A DNA stretch of 64,000 bases, taken from the NCBI RefSeq assembly GCF_943192995.1, contig NZ_CALPCP010000011.1:35338-99337 (forward strand), given 5' to 3'. The position numbers were made by a program, and so were the translations under genes. Below, in pieces: positions 1 to 7,789 of the stretch (its first letter is position 1; the number at the start of each line of letters is the position of its first letter). The notes beneath the pieces were generated by a model. That model searched no databases. It was not told where the DNA came from and saw nothing but the letters and a program-made list of their open reading frames with translations. Source of the DNA: Flintibacter muris. GTDB lineage: Bacteria; Bacillota; Clostridia; Oscillospirales; Oscillospiraceae.

Positions 1-45
1 GCTGGATAGATTTTTGAAATTTGGATACTTTTCCCGATTTATGTC

Positions 46-74
46 TTGCAAAAAAGGGAGCCATCTGGTACAAT
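46..74 (+). promoter_or_regulatory. Sigma-A type promoter for the first membrane protein gene
   Basis: TTGCAA (46-51) and TACAAT (69-74) are separated by 17 bp, about 80 bp before the first start codon. The same TTGCAA -35 box recurs before the thiamine pyrophosphokinase gene. Confidence 0.55.
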
Positions 75-154
75 AATAAAATGTCCGAACATTTGGGCAT
101 AACTGCAATACTCGATCGGGTCATGGCGGCCCGCGGCAAGGAGAATGAACGCAC

Positions 155-931
155 ATGGATAAGAAACACAGAGAAGCACAGGAAGCACGCCGCCGGCAGG
201 AGGATATCGCCCTGCAAAGAGGTTTGCTGTGGGTGGTGGGAGCCATCGTGTTAGAGGTCCTGCTGGTGCTGCTCAACCGCTTCTATATTAATTACTCCCT
301 CAGCGAGGCCGGAATCAATACCTTTGCCGCCCTGCACGAGGCACTGAAGATTGTGCGGCCGACGGCGGCGGCAGCGGCGGTGCTGGCTCTGCTGTGGGCG
401 GGCTGGCAGTTGAAGCAGGGCAAAAAGTTTGCCCTGCCCCTGATTGCGGCCATCGCTCTGGCCGCCGTCACCATCTGCGTCCACGTGGCTGTGAAGTACC
501 GCTCGGACGGCATGTCCATGCTGTATTGGCTGGTGATCGCCTGGGCTGTGCTGGCAATGGTGTTTTATATCTACCAGCGGGAGTTCTTCCTCGGTGCCTC
601 CGCCTGCGGTATGTCGGTGCTGGCCCTGTGGTTCGTCCGCTTCGGTGTAGTCGGCAGGCCTGAGGCTATAGTGCTGTCAGCGGCCATTATTCTGGTGGGC
701 GCGGTCTCCCTGTGGATGAAAAAGAGCGATGGCGTCCTGCCCGGCAAGGAGCCCATCCAGTTCCTGCCCAAAAAGACCAATTATGCCGTGCTGCTGGTCA
801 CCTGTCTGGCCAGCCTGGCGGCGGTGGTGGTAGCGATGCTGGCGGGAGATACTGTGGCCTACTACCTGGTGTTTGTCATGATCGCATGGCTGTTTGCCCT
901 GTTCGTGTACTACACCGTCAAGCTGATGTAA
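155..931 (+). CDS. Multipass membrane protein of unknown function
   Basis: A 258-residue protein with a short charged, Arg/Lys-rich N-terminus followed by about seven or eight hydrophobic segments (roughly residues 22-45, 70-88, 93-112, 122-140, 144-165, 172-188, 210-232 and 235-255). No catalytic motif is visible and I do not recognise the family. An AAGGAG at 138-143 lies 11 bases before the ATG. A promoter at 46-74 and a terminator at 950-978 make it look like a single-gene transcript, although the envelope genes that follow start only 80 bases later. It is probably a cytoplasmic-membrane protein with its N-terminus inside. Confidence 0.75.
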   Translation: MDKKHREAQEARRRQEDIALQRGLLWVVGAIVLEVLLVLLNRFYINYSLSEAGINTFAALHEALKIVRPTAAAAAVLALLWAGWQLKQGKKFALPLIAAIALAAVTICVHVAVKYRSDGMSMLYWLVIAWAVLAMVFYIYQREFFLGASACGMSVLALWFVRFGVVGRPEAIVLSAAIILVGAVSLWMKKSDGVLPGKEPIQFLPKKTNYAVLLVTCLASLAAVVVAMLAGDTVAYYLVFVMIAWLFALFVYYTVKLM

Positions 932-949
932 GCCTTTTGCTGACCCATG

Positions 950-978
950 CCTCCCCGCTGTCCGGCGGGGAGGTTTTT
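950..978 (+). terminator. Rho-independent terminator
   Basis: A perfect 9-bp stem (CCTCCCCGC, 950-958, with GCGGGGAGG, 965-973) has a 6-base loop and is followed by five T. Confidence 0.85.
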
Positions 979-1013
979 CACATGTGGAATCCAAAAGCAA
1001 GGAGTGGACACCT

Positions 1014-2132
1014 ATGGAGGCCGGGAAGAGCTCTGTAACGGCGGTAGTGCCGTCTTTCAACCCAGACCAGCGGCTGTGTACAACGGTGGAGGGCCTTCTG
1101 GCGGCGGGTTTTTGTGACATTGTCCTGATCAACGATGGAAGCAGTGCCGAAACGCTGGCCCCCTTTCAGGATCTGGCCCGGCTGCCCCAAGTCACCCTTT
1201 TGACCCACACGGTCAACCGGGGCAAGGGGGCGGCTTTAAAGACTGCCTTCGCCTGGCTGCTGGAGCACCGGCCCCAGTGCTCCGGCGTGGTGACGGTGGA
1301 CGGTGACGGCCAGCACCACCCGGAGGATGCCCTGGCCTGCGTCCGGCGGATGCAGGAAAAGGAACAGGTGGTGCTGGGGTGCCGGAATTTCTCCCGGCCT
1401 GAGGTGCCTCCCCGCTCCCGAATGGGCAACCGCATCACCCGGGCGGTCTTTCACATTTTTTGCGGCATGACCGTCTCCGACACCCAGACCGGCCTGCGGG
1501 CCATCCCCCGCCGGTATCTGGAGCCCCTGACCGCTGTGGCCGGGGAGCGGTATGAGTATGAGACCAATATGCTGCTGGCCCTGAAGGACCAGCACATCCC
1601 CTACAGCGAGGTGGAGATCCGCACCATCTATCTGGAGGAGAACAGGGGTTCCCATTTCCACGTTGTTCGGGACTCCTGGCGGATCTACAAGCTGATTCTG
1701 GCCCACTTTTTCCGCTATGCCCTCAGCTCGCTGGCCAGCGCGGCGGCGGACACCGGGCTGTTCGGTCTGCTGTCCTTCCTCCTGGCGGGAGTGCTGGCCG
1801 GGACGGCCCTCACCGCCGCCGCCACGGCGGGGGCGCGGCTGCTGTCCTCCCTGCTGAACTTCTCCCTGAACCGGTATCTGGTCTTTCGGGGCGGCGGACC
1901 GCTGGGGAGGGCTCTGCTCCGGTACTACGCCCTGGCCCTTCCTCTGCTGCTGGCCCAGTTTTTGCTGACTGAGGGCGTGTTTCAGGTTGCCCATGTCAGC
2001 GACAGGCAGACCGTTTTGCGGACGGTGATCTACGCGGTGGTGATGACGGCGCTCTTTGTGGGCAGCTATGTGATCCAGCACCGCTGGGTTTTCGCCCCGG
2101 ATAAGAAAGAGGAAAGGAACGAACGGCTATGA
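1014..2132 (+). CDS. Family 2 glycosyltransferase fused to a GtrA-like membrane domain
   Basis: The first ~230 residues form a GT-A glycosyltransferase of the dolichyl-phosphate-mannose-synthase type. The nucleotide-binding start (VVPSFNP), the LINDGS strand and a metal-binding V-D-G-D-G-Q-H motif are visible. The last ~130 residues are a four-helix GtrA domain with the conserved LNF-LNRYLVF region. Such proteins usually make or flip polyprenyl-linked sugars for envelope glycans at the cytoplasmic membrane. I chose ATG 1014 over the in-frame GTG 984 because AAGGAG (999-1004) is well spaced for it, giving 372 residues. The stop overlaps the next start by four bases (ATGA), so the two genes are translationally coupled. 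The exact sugar substrate cannot be read from the sequence. Confidence 0.88.
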   Translation: MEAGKSSVTAVVPSFNPDQRLCTTVEGLLAAGFCDIVLINDGSSAETLAPFQDLARLPQVTLLTHTVNRGKGAALKTAFAWLLEHRPQCSGVVTVDGDGQHHPEDALACVRRMQEKEQVVLGCRNFSRPEVPPRSRMGNRITRAVFHIFCGMTVSDTQTGLRAIPRRYLEPLTAVAGERYEYETNMLLALKDQHIPYSEVEIRTIYLEENRGSHFHVVRDSWRIYKLILAHFFRYALSSLASAAADTGLFGLLSFLLAGVLAGTALTAAATAGARLLSSLLNFSLNRYLVFRGGGPLGRALLRYYALALPLLLAQFLLTEGVFQVAHVSDRQTVLRTVIYAVVMTALFVGSYVIQHRWVFAPDKKEERNERL

Positions 2133-3211
2133 GCGAAGGGAAACGGACCGCCCCCAAAAAGGCCAGGCGGGTTTTGCGCTGGCTCTGGCGGACGCTGCTG
2201 GCCATTTTGTCGGTGGCGGCGGTGCTGGTGGCGGGGCTGTGTATGATTCTGGATGAGGTCTTCAACGGCCCCTCCGAGACCGCCCGGAACCGGCTGACCA
2301 TGTCTCTGCTGGAGGCCAGCGCCACCAAGTGGGTGCCCGCCGTCTTTATCGGGGCGGACACCGTGGACCAGATCCAGGCCAAGGTGGCCGCCGGCCTGCC
2401 TGACGAGCAGTCCGACCCCACCCAGGTGGTCATCCGGGCGGACGGCATACCGGACAGCGACGAGTGGGCGGACTGTCCTGAGGGCCTGCGGGTGGAGGAG
2501 GTCCATGGCGACACCTACAACGCCTATGTGATGCTGGTGCAGGACCCCTCCCGGCTCTATCTGTGCCCCTCCTCCCGGAGCTACTCCAGGAGCAAGCCGG
2601 GCACCCGGATTACCCGGCAGATCGAGACAGAGAGGGCGGCGGCGGCCATCAACGGCGGCGCCTTCTTTGACAACGGCACCATCAGCCCGGAGGTGGGCAG
2701 CGTCCCCTGCGGCCTGGTGGTCTCCCAGGGGGATATTCTTTGGAACGACGGCAGCTCCTACAACGGCTTTGCCGGCTTTAACGAGGACGACATCCTGGTG
2801 GTCTCTAAGAAAATGTCCGCCAAGGAGGCCGAGGAGGCCCGCATCCGGGACGGCTGCTGCTACGGTCCGGTGCTTATCATGAACAGTGCCGTCAATGAAG
2901 AGGCCTACAACACCAACTCCGGCTACAACCCCCGCACGGCCATTGGCCAGCGGGCTGACGGCACGGTAATCCTGCTGTGTATCGATGGCCGTCAGGCGGG
3001 TAGCCTGGGGGCCACCTACGCCGATATCATTGACGTGATGGTGGAGTATGGCGCGGTAAACGCCTGCAATCTGGACGGCGGCTCCTCCACTGTGATGCTC
3101 CTGCGGGATGAGGAGGGCCAGGTTCAGACGGTGAATAACGTCTCCCTGCTCCAGGAGGAGCCCCGGCGTATGCCCACCTTCTTCATGGTACGGCCTTTGG
3201 ACAAAGAGTAA
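2129..3211 (+). CDS. Membrane-anchored phosphodiester glycosidase (NAGPA-domain) family protein
   Basis: A 360-residue protein with a basic N-terminus and one membrane segment (about residues 23-45), followed by an extracytoplasmic domain. The C-terminal half matches the NAGPA/phosphodiester-glycosidase fold: a Y-N-P-R-T-A-I-G motif, an L-C-I-D-G-R-Q segment and the characteristic N-L-D-G-G-S-S-T-V-M near the end. In bacteria this domain is found in envelope and exopolysaccharide proteins. It is coupled to the upstream GT2-GtrA gene and followed after 12 bases by another anchored protein, so the three probably act on the same surface glycan. Bond specificity is inferred from the family only. 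Confidence 0.85.
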   Translation: MSEGKRTAPKKARRVLRWLWRTLLAILSVAAVLVAGLCMILDEVFNGPSETARNRLTMSLLEASATKWVPAVFIGADTVDQIQAKVAAGLPDEQSDPTQVVIRADGIPDSDEWADCPEGLRVEEVHGDTYNAYVMLVQDPSRLYLCPSSRSYSRSKPGTRITRQIETERAAAAINGGAFFDNGTISPEVGSVPCGLVVSQGDILWNDGSSYNGFAGFNEDDILVVSKKMSAKEAEEARIRDGCCYGPVLIMNSAVNEEAYNTNSGYNPRTAIGQRADGTVILLCIDGRQAGSLGATYADIIDVMVEYGAVNACNLDGGSSTVMLLRDEEGQVQTVNNVSLLQEEPRRMPTFFMVRPLDKE

Positions 3212-3223
3212 GGGGTGGGGGAT

Positions 3224-4558
3224 ATGGAAAAGAAAGAAAAAATCGGCGTTTTTTATCCGGTTCTGCTGGGTTTTCTGCTGGTCTTACTGCTGGTGTTTGT
3301 CTATATCCGCTTTGGGCTGCTGCGCCCCTGGCTCACCCGCTATGAGGCGGCCCAGCCCAAGCATGTCAGCCAGGAGGTCTTTGCCGACCTCTTCTCCCCC
3401 GCCGACTGGGGCCGGGTCTACGACCTGACGTCCGGCGCCCAGATGAGCCGGGACAACTTTGTCCAGGCTATGGAGGAGATGACCCAGGGCCGGGAGCTGA
3501 CCCTGGTGGAGACCTCCGCCGGGCTGTCCGGCGACCGGCGCTATATTGTAAAGCTGGAGAGCGACAGCCTGGCCGCCTTTACACTCACCGCCGCCCCAGA
3601 GGGGGAGACCCCAGCCTGGAGGCTGGACAGCGTGGAGCTGCTGTCCGCGGCGGAGGGGGAGACTGTTTTGATTCGGACCCTGGACAGCCATAGGGTGTTG
3701 GTCAACGGCGAGGACCTGGGGATAGACTGTCAGGTTCAGCTTACCGAGACGGCGGCGGAGCGCTACCTTCCGGAGGGGGTGTTGGGACGGAGGACCATCC
3801 TGTGGCAGGCCCAGGTGGGGGCGGCCAGGTATGCGGAAGTCACCGTTCTGGACGGAAACGGGGAGGAGGTCCCCCTGGACTTTGACCAGGAGACGGGCGT
3901 GTATGCCGTGCGGGAGGCGGAGGAGGAGCCCACCGATCAGGAGCGGGAACTGCTCATCGGGGCGGCAAAGACCTATGCCCGGTATATGATCCGGGCGTCG
4001 GACGCCGCCCAGCTGCAAAAATATTTTGACAGCGGCAGCGCCATCTACCGCACCATCTGCTCCAGCGAAATCTGGATCAAGACCACCGCCGGCCACTCCT
4101 TCACCGGCGAGACGGTGAGCAACTTCCAGCGCTACGGGGAGGACCTGTTCTCCGCCCAGGTGTCCATGCACATGGACGTCAAACGGAGCAATGGCTCTGC
4201 CAAGCCCTACGAGGTGGACAACACCCTGTTTTTCCACCGGACAAACGGCGTCTGGCGGGCCTTTGAGATGACCAATGTGGACGTGCAGGAGGAGATTGTT
4301 CACAGCCGTCTGGTCTTTATGGACGGACAGGAGGAGCTGGGACGGCTGTTTGTCTCCTCAGAGGACCACAGTTTCACCCCGCCCGCCCCGCCGGAGCGGC
4401 CAGGCCAGCGCTTCGCCGGCTGGGCCATCCGGGAACAGGAGGGAAACAGCGTCACCATGACCGTTCTCTTCCAGCCTGATGAGGCGGGCAGCGTCACTCT
4501 CCCGGCGGGCTATGAGCTCAAGCCCATGGCGCTGTACGCCGCCTTTGAGCAGGAGTAG
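3224..4558 (+). CDS. Membrane-anchored extracytoplasmic protein, function unknown
   Basis: A 444-residue protein with one N-terminal membrane helix (residues ~8-28) and a large acidic external region. Residues ~240-355 look like an NTF2-type cone domain (a repeated helix followed by a curved sheet). The last ~60 residues resemble an InlB-type beta-strand repeat, with a G-W-A core (RFAGWAI) and a typical YAAF end. ATG 3224 was preferred to the in-frame GTG 3215, because the GTG lies inside the purine-rich ribosome site (AGGGGTGGGGG). It is the third gene of the GT2-GtrA/NAGPA operon. The role is not known; surface attachment or processing of a glycan is a guess from context. Confidence 0.75.
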   Translation: MEKKEKIGVFYPVLLGFLLVLLLVFVYIRFGLLRPWLTRYEAAQPKHVSQEVFADLFSPADWGRVYDLTSGAQMSRDNFVQAMEEMTQGRELTLVETSAGLSGDRRYIVKLESDSLAAFTLTAAPEGETPAWRLDSVELLSAAEGETVLIRTLDSHRVLVNGEDLGIDCQVQLTETAAERYLPEGVLGRRTILWQAQVGAARYAEVTVLDGNGEEVPLDFDQETGVYAVREAEEEPTDQERELLIGAAKTYARYMIRASDAAQLQKYFDSGSAIYRTICSSEIWIKTTAGHSFTGETVSNFQRYGEDLFSAQVSMHMDVKRSNGSAKPYEVDNTLFFHRTNGVWRAFEMTNVDVQEEIVHSRLVFMDGQEELGRLFVSSEDHSFTPPAPPERPGQRFAGWAIREQEGNSVTMTVLFQPDEAGSVTLPAGYELKPMALYAAFEQE

Positions 4559-4569
4559 GAAAACGGCGG

Positions 4570-4735
4570 CCTGTCGAAAAGCCTCATTCAATGAGGAAGG
4601 CGGCACGGCAAAGCCGTGACAAAGGGAGTTTTTGCCCAAAAAAGTTATAAAATCGCTGTTTACTCCCTCGATCACCGCCTTTGGCGGTGACAGCTCCCTC
4701 CCTGAGGAAGCCAAAAGAATAAGCAGGGCGTAACA
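4570..4735. repeat. Composite intergenic repeat rich in short palindromes
   Basis: This gap holds a chain of small inverted repeats (CCTCATTCAATGAGG, CACGGCAAAGCCGTG, TCACCGCCTTTGGCGGTGA). Related pieces appear at 22178-22253 and 13859-14040. It looks like a dispersed, non-coding repeat family rather than a gene. Confidence 0.5.
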
Positions 4736-4738
4736 GCT

Positions 4739-4769
4739 GGGGGCGGTCTTCAGACCGCCCCCGTTTTTT
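4739..4769 (+). terminator. Rho-independent terminator
   Basis: A GC-rich hairpin (GGGGGCGGTC paired with GACCGCCCCC around TTCA) is followed by G and six T, downstream of the envelope operon. Confidence 0.85.
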
Positions 4770-4847
4770 GCATAATAAGCCGAAAATCCGCCACAATGAA
4801 GATAGTATGGTCTGCGGACCAGCGATTTTGAAAAGGAGCGGATATTT

Positions 4848-5795
4848 GTGGCAATCAACTATAGAAAGGCCGCCATTGTGGGCTGCGGCTTTGTGGGGGC
4901 CTCTATCGCCTTCCGGTTTTTACAGCAGGGGCTGTTCTCCCATCTGGTGCTTATCGACGCCAACCGGGAGAAGGCGGAGGGGGAGGCCATGGACTTGAGC
5001 GACGGCCTGCCCTATGGTGCGTCTATGGAGATTACCGCCGGAACCTATGACGACATTGCCGAATGCGGCCTGGTGGTGGTTACCGCCGGAGTAAACCAGA
5101 AGCCGGGGGAGACCCGGCTCCAGCTGATTGAGCGCAACGCCGCTATAATGCGCAGTATTTTGGCGGAAATTACCGCCCGGAGCTTTGAGGGCATTCTTCT
5201 GATTGTGTCCAACCCGGTGGACGTGCTGACCTATGTGGCCAGGGAGCTGTCCGGCTATCCCAGGCATCGGGTAATCGGTTCCGGAACGGTGCTGGACACC
5301 GCCCGGCTGAAGCAGCTGCTGGGTGAGGAGCTGGCGGTGGACAGCCGCAACGTCCACGCCTTTATTGTCGGCGAGCACGGCGACAGCGAGCTGGCGGTGT
5401 GGAGCGGGGCCAACGTGTCCGGCCTGGACCTGGACGACTTTTGCCGCCTTCGGGGCCAGGAGCTCCACGACCCGGGCCGGGAGCGGATCTACCGGGAGAT
5501 CAGGGACAGCGCCGACGAGATTATCAAGCGCAAGGGGGCTACCTACTACGGCATCGCCATGGCAGTGGGCCGTATTGCGGAGTGTATTGTGAAGGATGAG
5601 CACGCAGTGCTGCCCATCTCGGTGGTGCTGGAGGGGGAGTACGGCCTGGACCGGGTGGCCTTGAGCATCCCCTCCATTGTGGGCAAAAACGGGCTGGAAA
5701 AGATTTTGGAAATCCCCCTGGGCGAGACGGAGCGGGAAGCGCTGAACAGCTCCGCCGGGCAGCTCAGGGAGGTCATCACCGGACTGAACCTGTAA
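4848..5795 (+). CDS. ldh: L-lactate dehydrogenase
   Basis: A 315-residue NAD-dependent enzyme that interconverts pyruvate and L-lactate in the cytoplasm. The Rossmann motif G-C-G-F-V-G is at residues ~12-17. The active-site loop reads NQKPGETR, with Gln at the position that separates lactate dehydrogenases from malate dehydrogenases, which carry Arg there. The catalytic His is in GEHGDSE at ~179, and SNPVDVLTY and GKG-like substrate-side segments are in order. The start is GTG with a GGAG about ten bases upstream. The length is normal for the family. It stands alone between two terminators, so it is probably a monocistronic fermentation gene that re-oxidises NADH. Confidence 0.93.
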   Translation: MAINYRKAAIVGCGFVGASIAFRFLQQGLFSHLVLIDANREKAEGEAMDLSDGLPYGASMEITAGTYDDIAECGLVVVTAGVNQKPGETRLQLIERNAAIMRSILAEITARSFEGILLIVSNPVDVLTYVARELSGYPRHRVIGSGTVLDTARLKQLLGEELAVDSRNVHAFIVGEHGDSELAVWSGANVSGLDLDDFCRLRGQELHDPGRERIYREIRDSADEIIKRKGATYYGIAMAVGRIAECIVKDEHAVLPISVVLEGEYGLDRVALSIPSIVGKNGLEKILEIPLGETEREALNSSAGQLREVITGLNL

Positions 5796-5834
5796 AAAAT
5801 GCCCGCGCCGCTTTTGCGGCGCGGGCGGCTTTTT
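5795..5834. terminator. Bidirectional terminator between ldh and spoVAC
   Basis: An 11-bp perfect stem (5801-5811 with 5816-5826, TTTT loop) is flanked by A-rich sequence on the left and five T on the right. It can therefore end both converging transcripts. Confidence 0.85.
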
Positions 5835-6276
5835 AAACGGCCTTCAACAGGCACAGGATCAGTCCGTAGATCACGCTGGTGCTGATGCCGAACACCAGCA
5901 CCGGCCCGGCCACGGTGAACAGCTTGGCGGCGGTGCCGGTAATCAGGCCCTCGCTTTTGAATTCCAGCGCCGGGGATACCATGGCGTTGGCAAAGCCGGT
6001 GATGGGCACCAGAGTGCCCGCCCCCGCACGCTTGGCCAGCTTGTCGAATACACCCAGGCCGGTGAGCAGCGCGGCGGCGAAGATCAGGGTGACCGAGGTG
6101 GCCGTTCCAGCCTGTTCCTTGTCCAGGCCATAGCTCTGATACAGGCCGGTCAGGCCCTGTCCGGCGGCGCAGATCGCGCCTCCCACCAGAAAGGCCCAGA
6201 CAATGTTCTTCCCCATAGGGGAGGGCTTGGACCGTTCGTTGACCAGCTTGCCGTAGTCCTGATTGGTCATGCTCAT
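5833..6276 (-). CDS. spoVAC: Stage V sporulation protein AC
   Basis: A 147-residue membrane protein of the SpoVA channel, which moves Ca-dipicolinate into the forespore and out during germination. It has three or four membrane spans. The family signature G-T-L-V-P-I-T-G-F-A-N-A is followed by SPALEFKSEGL and an AGPVLVFG segment near the end. The start at 6276 follows AAGGAG (6285-6290) by eight bases. The usual partners spoVAD and spoVAE are not next to it here, so it is either a stand-alone copy or its partners lie elsewhere. It converges on ldh and shares its terminator. Confidence 0.9.
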   Translation of the reverse strand: MSMTNQDYGKLVNERSKPSPMGKNIVWAFLVGGAICAAGQGLTGLYQSYGLDKEQAGTATSVTLIFAAALLTGLGVFDKLAKRAGAGTLVPITGFANAMVSPALEFKSEGLITGTAAKLFTVAGPVLVFGISTSVIYGLILCLLKAV

Positions 6277-6387
6277 GTTTTTCTCTCCTTCCGGTTTTTC
6301 AGTAGGTTTTCCCCGGTTCAAAAAATTATGCGGCGTTGAATGAAACGGCCTGTCTGCGCATAAATTGTACCGGAAGGAGTGAGGGAA

Positions 6388-6903
6388 TTGTTCTATCCCA
6401 AACGACAGCTGATTATCACCTGGATTGCCGCCCTGCTGGCGGGGTGCATCCTCCATTTTGTGTATGAGTGGCTGCCCAACGCCGTTACCGCCCTGTTCTC
6501 CCCGGTGAACGAGAGCCTGTGGGAACACGTCAAGCTGATTTTCTGGCCCTTTTTAGGGGCGGCGCTCATCCTCAACCGGGGCAGACCGGGCGGGACCAGA
6601 CCCTGGCTGCTGGTGCTTCCTCTGCTGTGCGCCCTGACGCTGGGGCTGGGCTGGGTCTATCACGTTACACTGGGGGGCGAGGCCATGTGGGTGGATATCA
6701 CCATCTTTGTTCTGGTGATGACCCTGGGCTTTTGGCTGGCCACCCGGTTTTCCGGCCCCTTCAAGGGCGTCAGGTGGGTGCTGCCCATAATTGCCGTTAT
6801 CGCCCTGGGCCTGTTCATAGGCTGGTTCACACTCTATCCCCCCGAGGGCCTGCTGTTCCGGGACCTGTCCGCGGTGGGCTCCTGGATTGCGCTGCCATGC
6901 TGA
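6388..6903 (+). CDS. DUF6512-like integral membrane protein
   Basis: A 171-residue protein with five or six hydrophobic helices. The early segment H-F-V-Y-E-W and the P-V-N-E-S-L-W-E-H-V-K-L motif at residues ~36-47 match a family of small clostridial membrane proteins (DUF6512) without known function. TTG 6388 is preferred over GTG 6379 because GGAAGGAG (6372-6379) would overlap the GTG and is correctly spaced for the TTG. It is divergent from spoVAC with about 110 bases between the starts. Confidence 0.75.
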   Translation: MFYPKRQLIITWIAALLAGCILHFVYEWLPNAVTALFSPVNESLWEHVKLIFWPFLGAALILNRGRPGGTRPWLLVLPLLCALTLGLGWVYHVTLGGEAMWVDITIFVLVMTLGFWLATRFSGPFKGVRWVLPIIAVIALGLFIGWFTLYPPEGLLFRDLSAVGSWIALPC

Positions 6904-6933
6904 GCTTTCGCTTTTCTGTCCAGCCTTACAAGC

Positions 6934-6962
6934 TTGTTTCCTCCTCTCCCTTTTGGTATACT
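6934..6962 (+). promoter_or_regulatory. Promoter for the phosphopantetheinyl transferase gene
   Basis: TTGTTT (6934-6939) and TATACT (6957-6962) are spaced 17 bp apart. The inverted repeat at 6996-7022 lies in the resulting leader. Confidence 0.5.
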
Positions 6963-6995
6963 ATAGCAAGAATCAAAGTTGTTGATATCAGCCCT

Positions 6996-7022
6996 GTAGG
7001 GGCGGCCACAGGCCGCCCCTAC
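6996..7022. repeat. Perfect 12-bp stem-loop (REP-like) in a gene leader
   Basis: GTAGGGGCGGCC and its exact complement GGCCGCCCCTAC surround ACA. No T tract follows, so it is not a normal terminator. It resembles a dispersed palindromic unit. Confidence 0.6.
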
Positions 7023-7072
7023 ACATGACGCAGCTTTGATCATTGCCGCAAAAGGGAGAAGGGGAGCTTTTT

Positions 7073-7609
7073 ATGGTCGTTTACAGCGCAAAGAATTTGA
7101 CCAGCCGCGCTCAGGCCCGGGGGCTGCTGGCTGTGGCGGTCCGGGAGATGTGGGGGCTTTCCCCTCTGCCTGAGATTGCCCGGCAGGAGGGGGGAAAGCC
7201 CTTCTTTCCCGAACATGAAAATTTCCACTTCAACCTGTCCCACAGCGGGGAGCTGGCCCTGTGCGCCCTGGACAGCTTGCCTGTCGGGGCAGATATCCAG
7301 ATTGTAAAGCAGTGGCGGCCCTCCCTGCCCGGACGGGTATGTTCTTCTGAGGAGCTGGACTGGCTGGAGGGCCAGCCCGATCTGTGGCCCGCCTTCACCC
7401 TGGTGTGGGCCCTGAAGGAGGCCCGGGCCAAGGAGAGCGGCCGGGGACTGACCTCCTCTATCCGGGATATCCGGGTCCCTCTTCCGGGGGAGGGGGATGC
7501 CAGATTGGACGGTCTGTGGTTCCGTACCTGGACCGGCCCCGGCTGGGCGGCGGCAGTATGCGGGCACAATCCTCCGCCGGAACAAATTGTGCAATCATGC
7601 TGCTGGTGA
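7073..7609 (+). CDS. 4'-phosphopantetheinyl transferase (Sfp type)
   Basis: A 178-residue protein expected to move phosphopantetheine from CoA to carrier-protein serines in the cytoplasm. Family motifs are present in order: FNLSHSGELA (~45-55), the metal motif G-A-D-I-Q at ~65-70, and WALKEARAKESGRGL at ~105-119. The metal motif is normally G-x-D-x-E; here the last acidic ligand is Gln, which may lower activity or shift metal use. ATG 7073 follows an A/G-rich ribosome site. The last ~17 residues are encoded by a dispersed 39-bp repeat (7556-7594), so the original 3' end seems to have been replaced. Whether its partner is the fatty-acid carrier or a natural-product carrier is unknown. Confidence 0.85.
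   Translation: MVVYSAKNLTSRAQARGLLAVAVREMWGLSPLPEIARQEGGKPFFPEHENFHFNLSHSGELALCALDSLPVGADIQIVKQWRPSLPGRVCSSEELDWLEGQPDLWPAFTLVWALKEARAKESGRGLTSSIRDIRVPLPGEGDARLDGLWFRTWTGPGWAAAVCGHNPPPEQIVQSCCW
7556..7594. repeat. 39-bp dispersed repeat, copy 1
   Basis: It begins GTATGCGGGCACAATCCTCC. It matches 12342-12380 at 37 of 39 positions, including a 27-base identical run. Here it lies inside the end of the phosphopantetheinyl transferase gene. Confidence 0.8.
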
Positions 7610-7789
7610 TTTCAACCGGCTTTCGCGCAGTGAAAATATGCCGGCTAAAATTGAAGGAGATAGTGAAAGGGACGTCAAACCAGTTTTTTGTCAAGTGACG
7701 CAATTCATAGGGATAGTTTTCATATCCGCACTGTTTTGTGCAGTTCTCCTTTGGGGAAATTACAGGTTCCATCCCTGACGAAGCCGCTT

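Noticed and set aside
7638..7778. Small possible membrane peptide after the phosphopantetheinyl transferase
   Set aside because: It has a hydrophobic stretch but no ribosome site or promoter, and the composition does not look like selected coding sequence.
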